A DNA stretch of 64,000 nt from the NCBI RefSeq assembly GCF_965638725.1, contig NC_134961.1, forward strand, positions 4,464,001 through 4,528,000, written 5' to 3'. The stretch comes from Aptenodytes patagonicus. Its lineage: Eukaryota; Chordata; Aves; Sphenisciformes; Spheniscidae. A program made the translations under genes and the position numbers. The notes below the pieces were generated by a model, which worked only from the letters and a program-made list of their open reading frames with translations, was not told where the DNA came from and ran no database searches. Each line of letters begins with the position of its first letter. Position 1 is the first letter of the stretch. Below, piece by piece: positions 11,403-22,347 of the stretch.

Positions 11403-14400
11403 AGGGGCTCTGCCGGCTGTCCCTGCGGTGCAGGACGGAATGCCGCGTGGCGGGTTCCTGCAGCAGCCGGCCACGCTGCACCGGGGCTCTTCCCTTCCGC
11501 CCAGGCGAGAGCAGCCATGGGCTCGGGGTTGCAACACAGTCCGAGGTATAAACAGGGAAACACACCCGCCCTCCGGGCCGCAGACAGCATGTTCCTTGCG
11601 TTTTGTCCTCTCTTGTATCATCAGCCGTGCTTTGGCACTTTCCTGTAACATTCCTGCACCGCCTTGTCTCTCCCAGTCTTACGCTCCTGCCTCAGTTTCC
11701 CTTCCAGCAGGAGCTGGGTGGGAGCCACATCCCCCTGGGGGGCCGAGCCTCCCCACACTGCCGGGCATGCAGGCAGGCTGCCGGCCCTGCGCAGCTTTCC
11801 ATGCGCGCTCCCCCCAGCGCCATGCCCCACGCTGCCCCAGACGGCATTTTTGCCCTGGCAGCCTTGCCGTCAGGCGGCGTTCCCAAAAGCAGCGGGACGT
11901 GAAGCGCAGGAGGGGACGCTCGCCAGCAAAACCCCTGTGGGGCCGAGTGACACGAACCAGTGTCATCCCCGACCTGCCTGCCTCCTGCCCACCTGAGAGC
12001 AAACCTCCAGGCAGCTGAACAAGCCCAGCCCCATCCAGAACGCTGATACGGGATCACTTCCGTCTCCTTCCACTTATGTTCTTTGTCCAAATATGTTTCT
12101 AGAGATGGAAAAACATGTGTGTTCACTAGATTTATTCACCTGCAATTTAAAACATGCCGCAGTCCCAGTGGAGACGCGATCACCGCGAATCGTGGCTGAA
12201 TGCGGGCACTGGCCAGAGCTGTGGCGAATCACACTGTTTTCACAACGCCTCTTGCTGCAGTACCTTCCCCGCTTGTGTTTTAAGACCTTCTCACCCAAGC
12301 TTACATAACAAATCCTGAAAGGTACAACCTGTTCCTCTAGATGATCACAAAGGGTAACCATCCCTCGCTCTCGTTCTTGTTATAAAAAGTCATCGGTCAC
12401 AAAATATTTCACATTTCCCCCAGAACATGGGAGAGGACCATAAAGCACTGGCCCACGGGGACCTTTACAGTGCTCCGTCCCGGCCGGCACTGCGCTGGCG
12501 CTCCCTGCCCTGCGCCGGGGCAGCGTGGCATCCCCGGGGCCTGAGCCCACCCGCAGCTACCGCATCTTTAGACGCTGGAGTCATGGCAGGCTGGTTATTT
12601 TTTCCAGTAAACTTCTATGACAGAAAATGCAAATGAGTGCAACTAGTTCCCTGTCACACCAATTAGTTACGGAGCGGGTCTGGGGAAACCCCACCTGTGA
12701 CAAACCACTGCCTGAGCACGCAGCCCGCCGCCGTCCTGCGCCGAGAGCCTGCTTGGTTTCACCCACACAGAGGAGTGCAGCCTCGGTGGGGCGAGTCGAG
12801 ATTCAATTATCAATGTCATTGACGCTCAGGCTGAAGGGAGCTGTGCCTGAGCTGGGTTTTGCCCCATCCCTCCCATTCCCGAGCCGACAGCTTGGCTCCC
12901 AGAATTGCACAGAGCGGTGGTACCCGCGCCCCAGCAGTGCGAGCCCTGGCGCGGACTGAGCCCCTCTCCTGCCAGCCCTGCAGCCAGGCCGTGGTCGCCG
13001 GCTGACCGTGCTGTGCCAGGCTTGCAGGAGCCGGGCCCGGGGGGGCCGCTTCCCTCCCCTCTTCTGCTGCTTGTAAAACAAAACCAGTCTCGGTTTTACT
13101 GCCTGATCTTTGTAACACAAACAGAGGTCAGTTAAAAAGGTTTTATACGCAGCGGTTACCGGTGTAGGTTGGCTGGTGAGATGCTCGCTATCATTTGACT
13201 GTGATTTTACTGGTCACAACTAAATTACTCTATTTTGTTTAGTGACAGCGTGTCTCTGAAAGTGCACCCGATAAACCGAGCAATTAAAGTGCTGAATGAG
13301 CCTGTTTGCACCCTGCATGGGAACGGGTGATGCCCGGCTTCCCTCAGCAGAGCGGAGCAGGATCAGCCTCCCCGCTGCCGGGGCTGCAGCGCCGACCACC
13401 AACACGGGGTGAGCGATGGTGATGGGGACCGGCGCGCTCCTCCCTTACAGCAGCGCTGCCTGCAAACCCCAGAGCTGTCCAACTGGAAGCCAGGCTGCAG
13501 ACGTGACTAATAGTTAGCACGTACATCTCGCAGCTCCTGCTAAATGGCAATCTAATTAGCGGGTGCGTGTGCGCTGGCGGTGCCTATCGTCGGCCATGGG
13601 CAGGGCGGCTGGCCACGCCGCCCCGACACCTGGGCTGGGAGAGGGGCTGCCCGGGAGGGGACTCCTGCAGAGGCCAGGCGGGTAACACCGGGCAGCAAAG
13701 CCACGGCACCTCTCCCGTTTCTGGAGCCCGAAGAGCCTTTTCAAATCCTCATGAAATCCCTGAGCACCGAGGAGTGACCTCGGGTCTGACGGCCGCCACC
13801 GCAGCTGCGCCGGGCTGGGACCCCCCACCGGGACCTCCCCCCACACACACTGTGCCGAAGGGCATAATTTGGCCAAAAGCAACGCAGATTTACACAGAAC
13901 CAGATATGAACAAGTCATACGGTTTTTCCAGCGACCTGAACTCAGTCCTACCAACAGGGTTGTAATTTTGGGGTGAGTTCCTTCCTGCAGAGCTGTCCTT
14001 GGGTCTCTGCGTCGGGCTCCAGCACAAGCACCTCTGCTCTTCTTCGTCTTTACATACAGGCCTAAAAACCAGCCCAGAAACCTTTTCAGCTTTCTTTGTA
14101 CCCACTCTAGTCACCATTAAATTTTCATTTTACCAGATAAATTTAGGACCGGTTGATATTTTCAATATTTTCTGGGCTGATTTGCCCCGTGTATCCAGTT
14201 TCTCAGCTGTATTTAGCTGCTGTCAGTGGTGCATCACGCCAGCACAACACCCTGACTCGGAACACAATGCCTGGGGTGCAGAAGAGCTTTCCACAGTGTT
14301 TTTCAGCTGTATTTGTAGCAGGAGGTTTTTGCTTATGAAATAAACTTTCTCATGAAGCAAGTGAGAGAGACAACGCAAAGGCAAGCCAAATTCAAGGTCA

Positions 14401-15521
14401 TGTGGCTTCACTGGCTTCACAGCTGATGTTTCAAACCACTGAACAAATGCAGCGTGCTCTGTTTTCAGTGTTAGAGCTGCCAGTGCTGGTAACAGACATT
14501 GTTCTCGGGGGAAATAAGTAGCGATAGAAGGGCAATTATTTTGACAGGAGAGAGGTTAGAAACTGGGTAAGTCCTGGTACTCACCATCAAACCTGTTCGT
14601 TCTAGCTTCACTTGGAAATACTGTTTAAACACAATCCCGCATTCCACTTCTGACATAATGATAGGAGGTACCCCTTGTGCAACTTAAAAATAAAAATCCC
14701 TTTTGTTCCCAAACAACAAAACACGGGGACATTTGGGAAAGTCTGACCGAGTCCTGATTGAACAAGAACCTGTGATTACTTTTCCTAGCAAGAGGCAATC
14801 GTTACCTTTTACAATGCTTTGCTGCTCTGCAGTGATTTATAGTTCCAAGGAGGTTTATACACGTTCACTGTTCTGTTGTGAGGAGTTAACGTCTCCCACA
14901 GTCACTCAAGATGCTCAGGGTTTTACCTCTAAACCGTGTTTGTACAGTAGTGTTGGGCTCAGGGATCCCACCCCACGGCATGCAGTGTGCTGGCCCCAGT
15001 GTAGGAAAATACAGAAAATAAATGGGGGGACACGCGTCTCTCCAGCCCCCCTGAGCGATAATTGTGTGATCAACAGGGATCGGTCTGCAAGACACGTAAG
15101 ATTGAGATTAAGTCATAAAATGCAGAAGTGCATGCTAACCACCGTGAAAATCGCAGACAACTGGACTACGAGCGTGTTCATGAGGGCACCCGGCCCTGTC
15201 CGAGCCACTTGTGTTGCACCCCCAGAAACAAATAGAAGAGCTGCTTAGTCTTTTAATTTTGTTGTCATTTTATGGAAGGAGAGCTCGTTTCTCCTGGCAA
15301 GAGATTGTCACCTTTCAGACTCAGCCTGCCGGTACCACCGAGGCAGAGTTCTGCCCCTTCTATTTAAGCATCAACATCTTCTGTAGTCCGAGCTTGAAAG
15401 ACCTGCGGTGTACAAAACACTGCCAGGAAAGCATGCCCAGCAGCAGCCTTGATAGTAAACACAGCTGCTCAGGGAGACTTTTTTTAGGAAAAAAAACCCC
15501 AAAATTACAAGATCTTATACT

Positions 15522-15562
15522 TCTTTAAAAAAAGATTATGGGATCTTTTTAAAAAAAGATTA
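15522..15562. repeat. AT-rich direct repeat
   Basis: Two copies of TTTAAAAAAAGATTAT lie about 23 bp apart, separated by a GGGATC-containing spacer. This is a small local duplication in intergenic DNA with no evident function. Confidence 0.5.
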
Positions 15563-16199
15563 TAAAACTGTTTCAAAATACTAGTGCAGTTCACCTGCAG
15601 TTATTTAATCTGTGCCAAAGGCCTGTCACGGGGGATGGCTGGCACGAGGGAAGCCAAAGCAGCGAGATGATGTCCTGGCGCCTGGGACATTTCAAACCAG
15701 ACCGAGAAACACACCGCAAATTGCTGCAGCGCAGGGGTCAGGGCAGTGGCCACAAGACCTGGTCCTGCTGTGAAGCTCTCCCTGCACCTTCCAAGCAACT
15801 GCCCGCATGCCAGCTGTGACCCAAGCGCTCCTTCCCCACGCCTGCCATTCTAATAGGACTTTTTCTTCTTTTTGGGGGGAAAAAAACAAGGACAGGCGCT
15901 CATCTCTTAGCAGCGGGACGGAGGCACAACTTCCTCAGCAACTTGTGAAGCGGGAGCGGGCAGCGTCACGGGGAGATTTGTGCCGCTGACCCCACACTGC
16001 CCGTGGCTTTGTAGGACTGGGGTAGGAGCAGCAGAAGCGGCTGCAGTTCCTGGAGGCGGGGGGGGGGTGGGGGGGATGTTGGGAGAAAATCAGCGCCGGG
16101 AGAAAATTAAAGCAAGATTTCAACGAAGCCTGGACGAGCCGCGACTAAACGGGGAGCGACTCCATCTGAAGGGGGAGGGAGGGTTTAGATGCACCGTCG

Positions 16200-16310
16200 T
16201 GAAATGACAAGGGGCGGGATGGGGCGGGACTGGGGCGGGGGAGGCGGCGGGGCCGCTCCCGCTCTCAGCGGGGAGCGCTGCCGGAGCCGTGCGGGCGGCA
16301 GGTACGGGGG
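16200..16310 (+). promoter_or_regulatory. SCNN1B: Probable SCNN1B promoter and non-coding first exon
   Basis: Three GGGGCGGG GC boxes (16211-16218, 16221-16228 and 16232-16239) open a CpG-rich block. The block continues to a GCGGCAG|GTACGG donor-like site at about 16302. Mammalian SCNN1B has a GC-rich promoter and an untranslated first exon, and the coding exon at 22029 begins with a splice acceptor, so an upstream 5' UTR exon is required. The placement here is inference: GC boxes plus a donor, no transcript. A G13 run and other G-rich stretches lie nearby. Confidence 0.45.
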
Positions 16311-16357
16311 GACCGGGGGCGGCCGTGGGGGGGACCGGGGAGCGGGGTCGGGGACGG

Positions 16358-16445
16358 CCGGGGACGGGGGCCCCGAGCCGCCGCCGGAGGGATGCCCGCG
16401 TCCGCGGGCATCCCTCCGGCGGCGGCTCGGGGCCGCCGTCCCCGG
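16358..16445. repeat. 88-bp near-perfect palindrome (inverted repeat)
   Basis: Two 43-bp arms, 16358-16400 and 16403-16445, are reverse complements with a single mismatch (16368 against its partner) and a 2-bp TC spacer. The inner 28 bp of each arm match perfectly. The whole lies in the CpG-rich block just downstream of the presumed SCNN1B first-exon donor. It could extrude a very stable GC-rich hairpin or cruciform, or could be a fold-back sequencing or assembly artefact. Confidence 0.9.
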
Positions 16446-16597
16446 CGCGGTGGGGCAGGACCTGCGCGGGTTAGATAAAATGTCAGCATTTAGGTGTTGC
16501 TGCGGTTTTTCCCCTGCTTCTTGCAGTGGAGGATGCGGTTTTAAGGCATACTATTGTTTAACAGAAGGGGAAAAATAAGGGTAGTCCTTTGTTGACA

Positions 16598-16621
16598 TTT
16601 TTTTTTTTGGGGGGGGGGGGG
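16598..16621. repeat. T11-G13 homopolymer junction
   Basis: Eleven T bases (16598-16608) run directly into thirteen G bases (16609-16621). This is low-complexity DNA and a likely sequencing-error hotspot. No function can be assigned. Confidence 0.8.
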
Positions 16622-19600
16622 AATGAAAAACTTTAATTCGGTCGTGGTGTCTTTCTGCGCTGATACAGACGTGAAGTCATCCCATCTTCGCGTGCTTGTG
16701 CAGCAACGGCGCAGGTTTTCACGCCAGTCAGGTGTTCTGGATGTGCGCAGTGTGCAGTCAGGTGTAGTCGTTCTTATTTAGCCTCTGTTTACACAGGGTT
16801 TTCTTTAATCTCCCTGATAAAAGGTATGGAAGCAAACCGCAGCTTTCTGAACAATTCACTGTCCGTTTCCTTTGTTGTGGGAAATGTGCCATCCGCCCCA
16901 GGCTGCTGCCTCCCGGGTGAGGGCAGAGGATGCTCCCTCTCCGGGACACCGGCCTTATTGCAGAATAAGAGATCTGTGGGTGGGGAGGGAGCTGCTGGGG
17001 GGTTTTGCTGCTCTTACGTTCCAGGATTCACGTTGTTCATTGCACAAGCAGCAGAGTTAACTCTCAGCAAGGTGACCTTACTGGCACGTGAGGAGTAAGG
17101 CTTGTCATCGTCCTAGGAGACAGGGACATCACGGGAAACACAGGGTTAGGCAGGCAGGGGAAGAAGCGATGGAGCGTCTAACATACGGTACAGAGTCAGG
17201 CAAATGCTATCTAAACTTCCAGACTGTAAATACTCTTCGAGTGCTGTACTCGTGCCCGCTGGGATTAGAGACCCGGAGGCGCCTGCGTGGATCGGGGCGG
17301 CCGTGGGTGTCTGAGCCGGTGGCTGCATACGTTGGCCGCTCTATTCACACACAACAGCAAGGCAGAGCGTCTGCTGGGCACTCTGTGACCCCGGGCTCAG
17401 GAGGGGCTTTAATTGCTCGCTGACACGTTACTGCTCCACTTTTCTTTTTCAACTGCCAACCTGTACACTTGTGATGTAATAAAAAAACTTCCTTTAATTT
17501 GCAAAAATACCACTAGATAGCATAAATGTCTTCTCTAGGAAAACAAGGTCTTTTCATCAGGCTCTGGAGGAGATGGCAGATGAGCAGCGGGTCATCCAAG
17601 AGGAATGACTGTTGTGTGTCCCAGTAGAGAAAGTACTGAATAATTGCAGTATCAGGCCCAGCAGTATTGGAGTGGTTTTGCAGCCGAGGTACCGCCCTGG
17701 AGCCTCCAAGAGTGTGCTGAGTTTTGCTTATGTCTTTATTTTCTTTAAGTGGCAATTGCCCTAGGAAAACCCCAGAGGAGATTCAACACAGTCAACACAA
17801 TCATTTCGTAACGTGGGAGTCTGATCTCACCCGTAAGGTGGAGGAGTTTCACCTGGGATGATGCTGGGGTGATGCAGGGCTGGACTCGCGGCTGCCGGGG
17901 GAAGCTGAGGACACCTCCTTCGCAGCACAAAGCAAACCACGTTAGAACCAGGCGCAGGTTGCTTTTAGGACAGCGTCGGTCATCATGGGTATGCGGGTAC
18001 TGCCAGGAGAAGGCCATGTGGCACCCTGTGCACCACAGGGGTCTTGTGGCCCTAGGAGCTGTTCCTGAAAGTCATTTTAGATGACACCAGTGTGCTGACA
18101 AGGGACAGCCCAGAGCAAAGCACGGCAGTGGGGAGGCGGTGAGGGAAGTAGCGGTGGTTCCCCAGAGAGGGTCCAGCACGGGCTGGCGAGGCCGGCGCTT
18201 GCAGAGCACGGTGTGAGCTGCAGGCGCTGCGGGGACCCTCGGGGCTGTAAAGCAGCAGTAACACACTGCTGCAGCTCACCTGCAAAGGAGACGAAGCCAG
18301 TTCTTAACCGTACATTACAGACCGGTCCTGCAAACGGAGCGGTGTGACAATAAAAAATGCAAAGGAGGAAAAGGAGTGGGGGAGCCTAACGGGTCTGTGT
18401 TCCCCTTGCCTGACCAGGGCCTTGGAAGTGGAGCAGCCAAACAAGAAATAAAACCAGTGAGGGGCAGCTGGGAGCTGCCAAATGTCCGGGCCCTTGAGCT
18501 TCACACACTGTGTGAATAACGGGGGATTTGAGGGCGGCAGCAGGGACAGATTTTTGTGACCGTGAGACTGCCCTGCATGCCACACACCAGCAGGAGCCGG
18601 GCTGCATGTCCATCAAGGGGGAAGCACCTTCTGAGTCCCCAGCCCTGATCTCCTCAGCTCCCGTCCCACCGCAGCCTCCCGCTCCCTTTCTCTAGAGGGG
18701 CTTTTGGGAAGGGGTGACAGTTACCTGTGAGCCGACGGAGGGTGGGTCTTGTCATCCCTCATTTGTCATCCGTCTGCTCCAGGTACAGCGTGCTGATGGG
18801 GGAGAGCAGGACAGGCTCCAGGCTGGCACCAAAACCAGTACCAAACCCCCTCTGAACAGCTACGGCGTCCGAGCACTGAGCCTCTGTGCCCGGGGCAAGG
18901 AGCCCCCCAGTAACAGGGGCTTTGGCTTCCGATCGGGCAAGGCACCTCGCACAGAGTGGCTTTCAGCAGTGAGAAAGAAACAAGCACTCTATTTGGAAAC
19001 ATTCTGGAAATAAAGGTAAGAAGAAAACTATTAAAATGAGAAAAAGATTGAAAAAATGTCATCCAAGTATGGTCAAGCGCAGCTTTTGCTTAATGTCATT
19101 TCTTTTATCAAACGACCTTCCATTTAAAAGCACAGTTTATGCCTAAAGGAAGAGTAAACCTGGGTCTTTCGCTCTGCTGCCATGTTAAGATGTCCCCTGC
19201 AAAACCTGTGACTGTCTGCTTGGCTGTATTGCCAGCACACCTTTGTTAACTTGTTAATTTTGGGATCCGTGTGTTTCCATGGCGGGGCGGGATGCTGCAG
19301 GCATCCTGCGTGAGGCAGCTCTTCCAGCCGACCCCGTCCCCGTGCCTGTGCTCCCGCCGGCAGGTGCCCTGCGGGGCCGTGGGATGGAGCAGCGCTTGCA
19401 AAGAACAGGCCCAGGAGCTCTGACACTGGGGAAAAAAATGTTCTGAATCAGTTTAAAACATATCTAAAAACTAGTTTAACCTTATTTTCCACAGCGTGGC
19501 CTGAATCTACTTTAAAAATGTGAAAATGCTGCCCGTCAGCACAGCGTTTTTACGGTTGGTGAGCTGAAGAGATGAAGTGAGCTGGAAGCACTCTAATCTT

Positions 19601-22028
19601 TGCTTAAAACTGATTTGGAGCTGGTCTTCCTTTCCTAGCGTAGCATCTTCCCATTGCTATCGCTAGCAAGCATACTGTGACTTTGCCAGGCACTCTCAGG
19701 TTAGGTGCTTAAATGGAGATAAATTCAAGGTGGAGAATAAGCGTATCGATGACTCCTGCAAAACCACGAACAAAGATAAAGCAGCTTCAAAATTAGCCGT
19801 TCAGTGTCTTTAACTTTACTCAGATATGAAAGTAGAGCTTTTACTCTGCGTGTGCTCCTGAAACCATAAGTATGTGTCTCAACATTGCCATCAGGAAAAA
19901 AAAAGCTAAAATTCAGCCTCAGGAAACAATATAAAAAGAAATAATAACTTCTTACAGCAATGTCAGGTTGATGAGCAACCCACAAAGATCTGTACAAACT
20001 GGGATCCCTCCGTGGCAGGTCTCAGACTCTCGGCAGGAGCCCACGCTCCGTGTTTGGCCGGCGCGGTCTGTGAGCAGCAGAGCAAACAGAGGCTGCAGGG
20101 CATGCAGCCAGTCAGGTCCAGCCGGGCTGGATTTTGCCCAGTGCAGTGTAGGTGTGTTTTAAATTTTAATCTAATCTAAATCTTTTATTGGATTTCTTAA
20201 AAGGCGGAAAATATTTACTAGTTTGCCTTGCTAGTCTCTCTGGATTTAAATGTATTTTGACAATACCATTTTATAAAGCAGAGACCAATCTTGAGGCTGT
20301 TCCTTGAGATGGGTTTGTGTTCACACCCGGCAGCAGAAGGCTTGGGCAGAACAGCCGCGCGTGTTTCACGTCTTCCCTTCAGCCGCGGGTAATTAAGCAG
20401 AGGCTAAGGTCGTTGCTCCTGTTTTCGTTATAGTCCTGCCCAAAAGCCAGCAAGCATCTGATGCAATGTAAGCTCCTCCTGTGAATAAAACCTTCTGCAG
20501 GCAGCTGTGGGTGGGAACCTCTGTGGCACGAGTTCACGGAGGATGAGCTGATGATGTGCTGGTGGGTTGAGGGTCCGGGAGGTCCAAGTCCCAGGACACG
20601 TGTTCCTTGGAGAACAAAACGCTTTCACACGAGAGTAGAGCCTGCCCTCAAATCTTGGAGGAAGCAGCTGAAGTTTCTTCCTTCCAAAGCACTCTCCCAT
20701 CGAGACCTCATGGTGTTAGGCTACATCTACATCACATCTAATGGGGTGTGCGATGAAAATCATCATATCTCTTTGCATCATAAAATCTATTGGTTTTACA
20801 CTGTTATCAAACTCTGTATATACTACTCAGGAGATTTTGCAGATCTGGCCAATAAATCAATGAATCAGTATTACCTTTTTTTTTTTTTTTGAAACGTAAG
20901 AAGGACACAGTTGCTCCCGCTCCCCAAGAGGCCTGTGCGCACCCTTCAGCTTCCTTTTGTACCTTTGGTAGTCTATCTACAAGTAACTTTGTTTTAATCT
21001 AGTTTCTGCATTGCTGAGTACTGCTCACTATTGAAATATTGCTGTATTATTTCAGCACTTTCTTCTAGGATGCTGGGTGATACGCAGCATTAATCTTTAA
21101 TTCTGTTCTCCTACAGTTTAAATCTGAAAAATGTTCTAAGCAGCTGACTTGGGTTTGTTTTGAAATCCTGCCTCGGGATATTAAGATTTAGTAACACAAA
21201 TTCTCACCTTAAAATAGCAGCACAAAATGTTCTATTTACTCACAATATGAATGTAAAATATGCAGCATCCCTCACATGAGCAGTGGAAGCATACCGATAG
21301 TATCTGAAAGACAAAGGAATCTGGTGGAAAAAACCAATCCGTGGTCCTTCCTCTGGCGGGCAGCAGCACTGAACAGCATTCCTGGTCCTGGGAAAGGTGC
21401 TGCTGGTTCCAGGTCCTCTTCTCCTGCCCCCTCCGATAGCCTGGTGCACTGTAATACTTTCTACTTTTAAGAAAAATTGTCTTAAGCCCTGTATTAGCTT
21501 GAATACTAAACACTGTCAGCCTGAATTCTACCTGAAACCAGCTCAGGTGTGTACTGCTTGGTCCGTCTAGTGTTGGCAAAGGTTTCAGACAATGTTAGAG
21601 GCAGACCAGTTTGCACACAAAACACCGACTTCCTAAAAAGTTGTCTTGTTATTTACTTCAACATCTGCACAGCCCGGGGGCCAGTACTCCGTAAGTCACC
21701 GCAGGCACAGCCATGTCCGGCAGGTCCAACTCACTTAACCCTCCTGGGGCCAGAAGGGACGTGACAGAAACATTCACCACTTTTGGAACTGCAAAGCACA
21801 AACCTCCCCCTTGTACCCTCTCAGGAGATGAGGGGCTCCATGCCATTTCACTGCCACGGTGTGACCCTGCAGAACATCTGCTCTGAATTTCTCCTGGGTT
21901 ATAAAACCACGGTCGTGCCATCACATAACTACGCCAGTTCTGCTTTGCTGGCAATACAGGTACGCTTGGCGTAATACAAACCTTGCCTCTCAACGTAGCT
22001 GTTTTGATGCCTTTTCTCCCACTTGCAG

Positions 22029-22347
22029 ACAGCAGCATGAACCTGAAGAAGTACTTCATTCGGGCGCTGCACCGCCTGCAGAAGGGCCCTGGTTACACCT
22101 ACAAGGAGCTGCTGGTCTGGTACTGCGACAACACCAACACCCACGGCCCAAAGCGCATCATCAAAGAGGGGCCAAAGAAGAAATTAATCTGGTTCTTCCT
22201 AACGCTGCTCTTTGCGTCTCTGGTCTTCTGGCAGTGGGGCATCCTCATTAACACCTACCTCTCCTATAACGTCACGTCATCTCTCTCTATTGGCTTTAAG
22301 ACCATGAAGTTCCCAGCAGTCACGGTCTGCAATGCCAACCCTTTCAA
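22029..22347 (+). CDS. SCNN1B: SCNN1B exon with start codon, TM1
   Basis: The exon begins after CTTGCAG (22026-22028); 8 bp of 5' UTR precede the ATG at 22037. It encodes residues 1-103 plus two bases of Lys104: [20 protein letters not shown], the His36-Gly37 motif in [11 protein letters not shown]1 ([20 protein letters not shown]) and the first extracellular strand ending CNANPF. The donor is GTAAGT. TM1 and the N-terminus are close to mammalian beta apart from Lys43. Confidence 0.96.

Larger units (their letters stand above)
5825..16190. other. SCNN1G-SCNN1B intergenic region, no supported gene
   Basis: About 10 kb with no exon I recognise on either strand. GC-rich blocks (about 7850-8350, 10000-12000 and 12450-13850) keep frames open by chance on both strands. 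They lack splice context or family motifs. Regulatory elements for either ENaC gene could lie here, but I could not identify a convincing steroid-receptor palindrome by eye. Confidence 0.6.

Noticed and set aside
21983-22036. Upstream in-frame ATG at 21983 as the SCNN1B start
   Set aside because: It lies in the pyrimidine tract and acceptor (CTTGCAG at 22022-22028) of the preceding intron. The ATG at 22037 aligns with the mammalian start.
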